Part shown: piece by piece, positions 61,738-64,000 of the stretch
Position numbering within the stretch: position 1 is the first letter of the stretch
Layout: each line of letters opens with the position of its first letter
NCBI GenBank assembly: GCA_032068765.1
Contig: DAMBHY010000003.1
Coordinates: forward strand, 1 to 64,000
DNA from: DAMBHY01 sp032068765
Lineage (GTDB): Bacteria > Bacteroidota > Bacteroidia > Bacteroidales > Dysgonomonadaceae
DNA: 64,000 nucleotides
Direction of reading: 5' to 3'
Position numbers and translations under genes: made by a program
The notes under the pieces: model-generated
What the model was told of the DNA's origin: nothing
Seen by the model: the letters and a program-made list of their open reading frames with translations, nothing else
The model's database searches: none

Positions 61738-63393
61738 TTATTTTTGATATTTGAAGCGTTTGATACTTCTTTTGGGTGTTTTCTCAAATTCTTCTTCCTG
61801 AATTCTAAAGGTTGAAATCTTGCTATAAGATGGGAGTTTATTATTTAAGTCTTTTATAACTTCGTTGAAAAATGAAGTGTATCCGTCCTTATTTACCTCC
61901 AAACTGGTCATCACTTCTGAATCTGGATATATCAAAGCAACAAGCTTGCCGTTTTCATCAATCACCAAAGATTCCGAAACAAACGTATAGTTGTTAATTT
62001 TATCTTCTATTTCTTCAGGGAAAATATTTTGTCCTGAAGCACCTAGAATCATATTTTTGTTGCGACCTTTTATATATATGGAGTTGTCATCGTCAATAAT
62101 TCCCAAATCTCCGGTTTTCATCCATCCGTCTTTTGTGAAAATCTCTTTTGTTGCCTCAGGATTTTTGTAATAACCCAACATTAAGTTATCACCTTTCACC
62201 AATATTTCACCTACAGTTCTTTTCTGATCATCAGAATCAATTTTCACCTCCATTCTATCCACACGTCGACCAACCGATTTCTGTTTGAAATCTTTCCAGA
62301 AAGAGTAGCTAATAAGCGGACCACATTCTGTCATGCCGTAACCAACGGTGTACGGGAATTCTATTTTTTTCAAAAATTTCTCTACTTCCTGATTCAAAGC
62401 TGCTCCACCGATTACAACTTCTACCAGTTCTCCACCGAATATTTGGATAAGTTTATTTCTAATCTTTCTGTGTATAATCTGATTAAACCCTGGAATCTTA
62501 ACTAGTGTACGAATAGGTTCTTTGCTGATTTTTGTGAATACGTTCTTTATAATAATTTTTTCAAGAATCAAAGGCACCGCTAATACCAGTTTCGGTTTTG
62601 CTTCGGCAAACGCTTCTATTATAATTTTTGGAGAAGGCACTTTATTTAGGAAATGGATATGCATTCCCATTGAAATGGAATTGAGAACTTCAAAAGTAAG
62701 ACCATAAGCATGCGCCATTGGTAAAATACATACTATACTGTCTCCCGCATTTATAAAATCAAGATTGTCATTAGCAAAACGTGTGTTTGACCACAAACTT
62801 CGGTACGGAAGCATTACGCCTTTTGGGCTACTTGTTGTACCAGAAGTATAATTAATAACAGCTAATTCTTCAGGTTTATCTCTTCTGAAAGTAAGTTGTT
62901 TGTAATCAAATCTGTTTGTTTTATTTGCATTGTAAGAATCCTGAAAGTTTTCTTTTAAATCCCGAACCTTTGACTGACTTGTGTATAAAACATCAAAATT
63001 ATCCAAAGAAAGTACCGTTTTGAGTTGTGGAGTATTTTCTTTCTTGAGATTATTCCAGATGGCTTGATCCGTAAAAAACATTACAGAATCGGAATGATTC
63101 AAAATATGTTCTATGCTGGCTTTGTCAAATTCATGCAAAATGCTTACCACCACGCCTCCGTACGAAAGAACAGCAAAAAAAGATATTGCCCATCTAGATG
63201 AATTTCTTCCGCATAAGGCAATTTTATCTCCCTTTTTTATACCTGCTAAATTGAATATTACATGCAGTTTGTCAATTTCCTCAGCAAAATCTTTATAATA
63301 AAAGGTTTTTCCTTTATAATCAGTCAAAGCGGGTAGTTCGCCATGTTTATGTATACTCTCTTCAATAACGGCCAGGAAAGAATTTTCACTCAT
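61738..63393 (-). CDS. AMP-dependent acyl-CoA synthetase/ligase
   Basis: The 551-residue protein is an ANL-superfamily adenylating enzyme. It shows the P-loop-like INYTSGTTSSPKGVMLPYRS (about 185-204), YGMTECGPLISYSF, KTGDLGIIDDDNSIYIKGRNKNMI (A8 hinge) and a C-terminal lid domain with the catalytic Lys in KTPKRSIKRFKYQ. The sequence is closest in style to bacterial long-chain fatty-acid-CoA ligases. It activates a carboxylic acid with ATP and then forms the CoA ester. The substrate cannot be fixed from sequence. Confidence 0.85.
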   Translation of the reverse strand: MSENSFLAVIEESIHKHGELPALTDYKGKTFYYKDFAEEIDKLHVIFNLAGIKKGDKIALCGRNSSRWAISFFAVLSYGGVVVSILHEFDKASIEHILNHSDSVMFFTDQAIWNNLKKENTPQLKTVLSLDNFDVLYTSQSKVRDLKENFQDSYNANKTNRFDYKQLTFRRDKPEELAVINYTSGTTSSPKGVMLPYRSLWSNTRFANDNLDFINAGDSIVCILPMAHAYGLTFEVLNSISMGMHIHFLNKVPSPKIIIEAFAEAKPKLVLAVPLILEKIIIKNVFTKISKEPIRTLVKIPGFNQIIHRKIRNKLIQIFGGELVEVVIGGAALNQEVEKFLKKIEFPYTVGYGMTECGPLISYSFWKDFKQKSVGRRVDRMEVKIDSDDQKRTVGEILVKGDNLMLGYYKNPEATKEIFTKDGWMKTGDLGIIDDDNSIYIKGRNKNMILGASGQNIFPEEIEDKINNYTFVSESLVIDENGKLVALIYPDSEVMTSLEVNKDGYTSFFNEVIKDLNNKLPSYSKISTFRIQEEEFEKTPKRSIKRFKYQK

Positions 63394-63444
63394 AATATTT
63401 TTTTATACTTTTTAAAAAATTCATGGTCATTTACCATTTCGATG

Positions 63445-63452
63445 CAAAGATA
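63445..63452 (-). promoter_or_regulatory. -7 box TATCTTTG upstream of acyl-CoA synthetase
   Basis: On the minus strand TATCTTTG matches TAnnTTTG exactly, 51 bp before the ATG at 63393. Confidence 0.45.
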
Positions 63453-63558
63453 GATATTAATTGAGTTCATTTATGCACAAATTGTTCAATTTTGTGTCAT
63501 AATTGTATAAATCATGAGTTTTAATAGTACTTTTACAAAAAAATAGATTCTTTATTTA

Positions 63559-64000
63559 ATGAAACAAATTAAGAAAGACGATATTCTAGCCGATGTGCTT
63601 GCCAAAAATCATGAATTGATTCCGATTGTCAACAGATTTGGAATTCAGTTGGGAGTGGGAGAGTATACAATCGAAGAAATTTGTGACAAAACTAAGTTGA
63701 ATATCGATTTTTTGCTGACTATATTAAATGTTTATTTGGATGAAGATTTTTTTCCACAAAAGAAAATTACTGAATTCGAAACTGAATTACTTATCAACTA
63801 TTTCAACAAAAACACCGAGAATTACTATAATGCTCTTCTACCAAACATTGAAAAACACTTATTTGCCTTTATATCTACAGGTTCGCAACAAAACCAGTCT
63901 TTGACGGTGCTTCGTAAAATCTTCCTTCAATACAAAAATGAATTTACTGAACTAGTTCATAAGGATATTCTTAATCAGGGACCATACCCCGTGGAGTTGC
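63559..64000 (+). CDS. Hemerythrin/RIC-like protein, 3' end outside window
   Basis: From ATG 63559 the frame stays open to the right edge, giving at least 147 residues. The N terminus (DDILADVLAKNHELIPIVNRFGIQLGVGEYTIEEIC) matches the short ScdA/DUF542-type domain that precedes hemerythrin-like domains in iron-sulfur repair proteins, with the conserved cysteine at about 43. LLPNIEKHLFAF is a candidate for the start of the HHE-like helices. In Bacteroidota related genes sit next to regulators, which cannot be tested here. The assignment is moderate. Confidence 0.55.
   Translation, partial: MKQIKKDDILADVLAKNHELIPIVNRFGIQLGVGEYTIEEICDKTKLNIDFLLTILNVYLDEDFFPQKKITEFETELLINYFNKNTENYYNALLPNIEKHLFAFISTGSQQNQSLTVLRKIFLQYKNEFTELVHKDILNQGPYPVEL

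Noticed and set aside
1..64000. tRNA, rRNA, prophage or transposase genes
   Set aside because: No cloverleaf, rRNA segment, integrase or transposase was recognised in any gap or reading frame; a tRNA search program could confirm.

Overview
The window reads as one AT-rich chromosomal segment of a Bacteroidota species, most likely order Bacteroidales. The evidence is the family content (DUF5686, DUF4293, the Bacteroidota-type RpoZ, START-like protein, membrane-bound MutS-like ATPase, LptF/G-type permease, carboxynorspermidine dehydrogenase) and the promoters: gene after gene is preceded by the Bacteroidota -7 box TAnnTTTG, and strong Shine-Dalgarno sequences are lacking. No rRNA, tRNA, insertion-sequence transposase, prophage or CRISPR array was seen. 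Both ends cut genes: a PspC-domain protein on the left and a hemerythrin/RIC-like protein on the right.

Layout. 0-8 kb: PspC protein, DUF5686 outer-membrane protein, a Crp/Fnr regulator directly followed by a GH3-family adenylating enzyme, then bamD-rpoZ-DUF4293. 8-14 kb: a catabolic operon iorA-iorB-ADP-forming acyl-CoA synthetase-aminotransferase that should convert aromatic amino acids to aryl acids with ATP gain. 14-19.4 kb: glyA, a membrane MutS-like ATPase and recG. 19.4-35.2 kb: a mostly minus-strand exopolysaccharide region with GT4, initiating sugar transferase, Wza, Wzc, GT14, WbsX, Wzx flippase, a fucosyltransferase-like protein and GT2. Beyond it lie decayed genes (a WbsX/acetyltransferase fusion scar and an acyltransferase with an in-frame stop) and two more glycosyltransferases. 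No polymerase (Wzy) is visible.

35.4-48.3 kb: mutS2, a NagB-like/PIG-L fusion whose deaminase residues are replaced, a START-like protein, an LptF/G permease, ribBA, rmuC, kbl and carboxynorspermidine dehydrogenase. 48.4-51.2 kb is an accessory patch: a lipoprotein whose only in-frame start at the signal peptide is ATA, a beta-barrel-like partner, a coiled-coil secreted protein, a G/C-rich island with four GGTACC sites and a small helical protein. 51.4-54 kb: an MscS channel and a KAS III enzyme. 54-60.8 kb: a complete efflux operon (TetR, TolC, HlyD-type adaptor, two ATPases, two ABC-2 permeases) with a perfect 28-bp palindrome upstream of tetR. 60.9-64 kb: a DUF4382-like lipoprotein, an acyl-CoA ligase and the truncated last gene.

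The most unusual structures are two non-coding arrays whose spacing tracks the DNA helix: an inverted array of fourteen 21-bp units at 40.14-40.43 kb, with exact spacing despite diverged sequence, and an array of ATCCGA-GCAG-TCGGAT palindromes every 41/42 bp at 24.12-24.38 kb, whose spacers fall into two alternating families.
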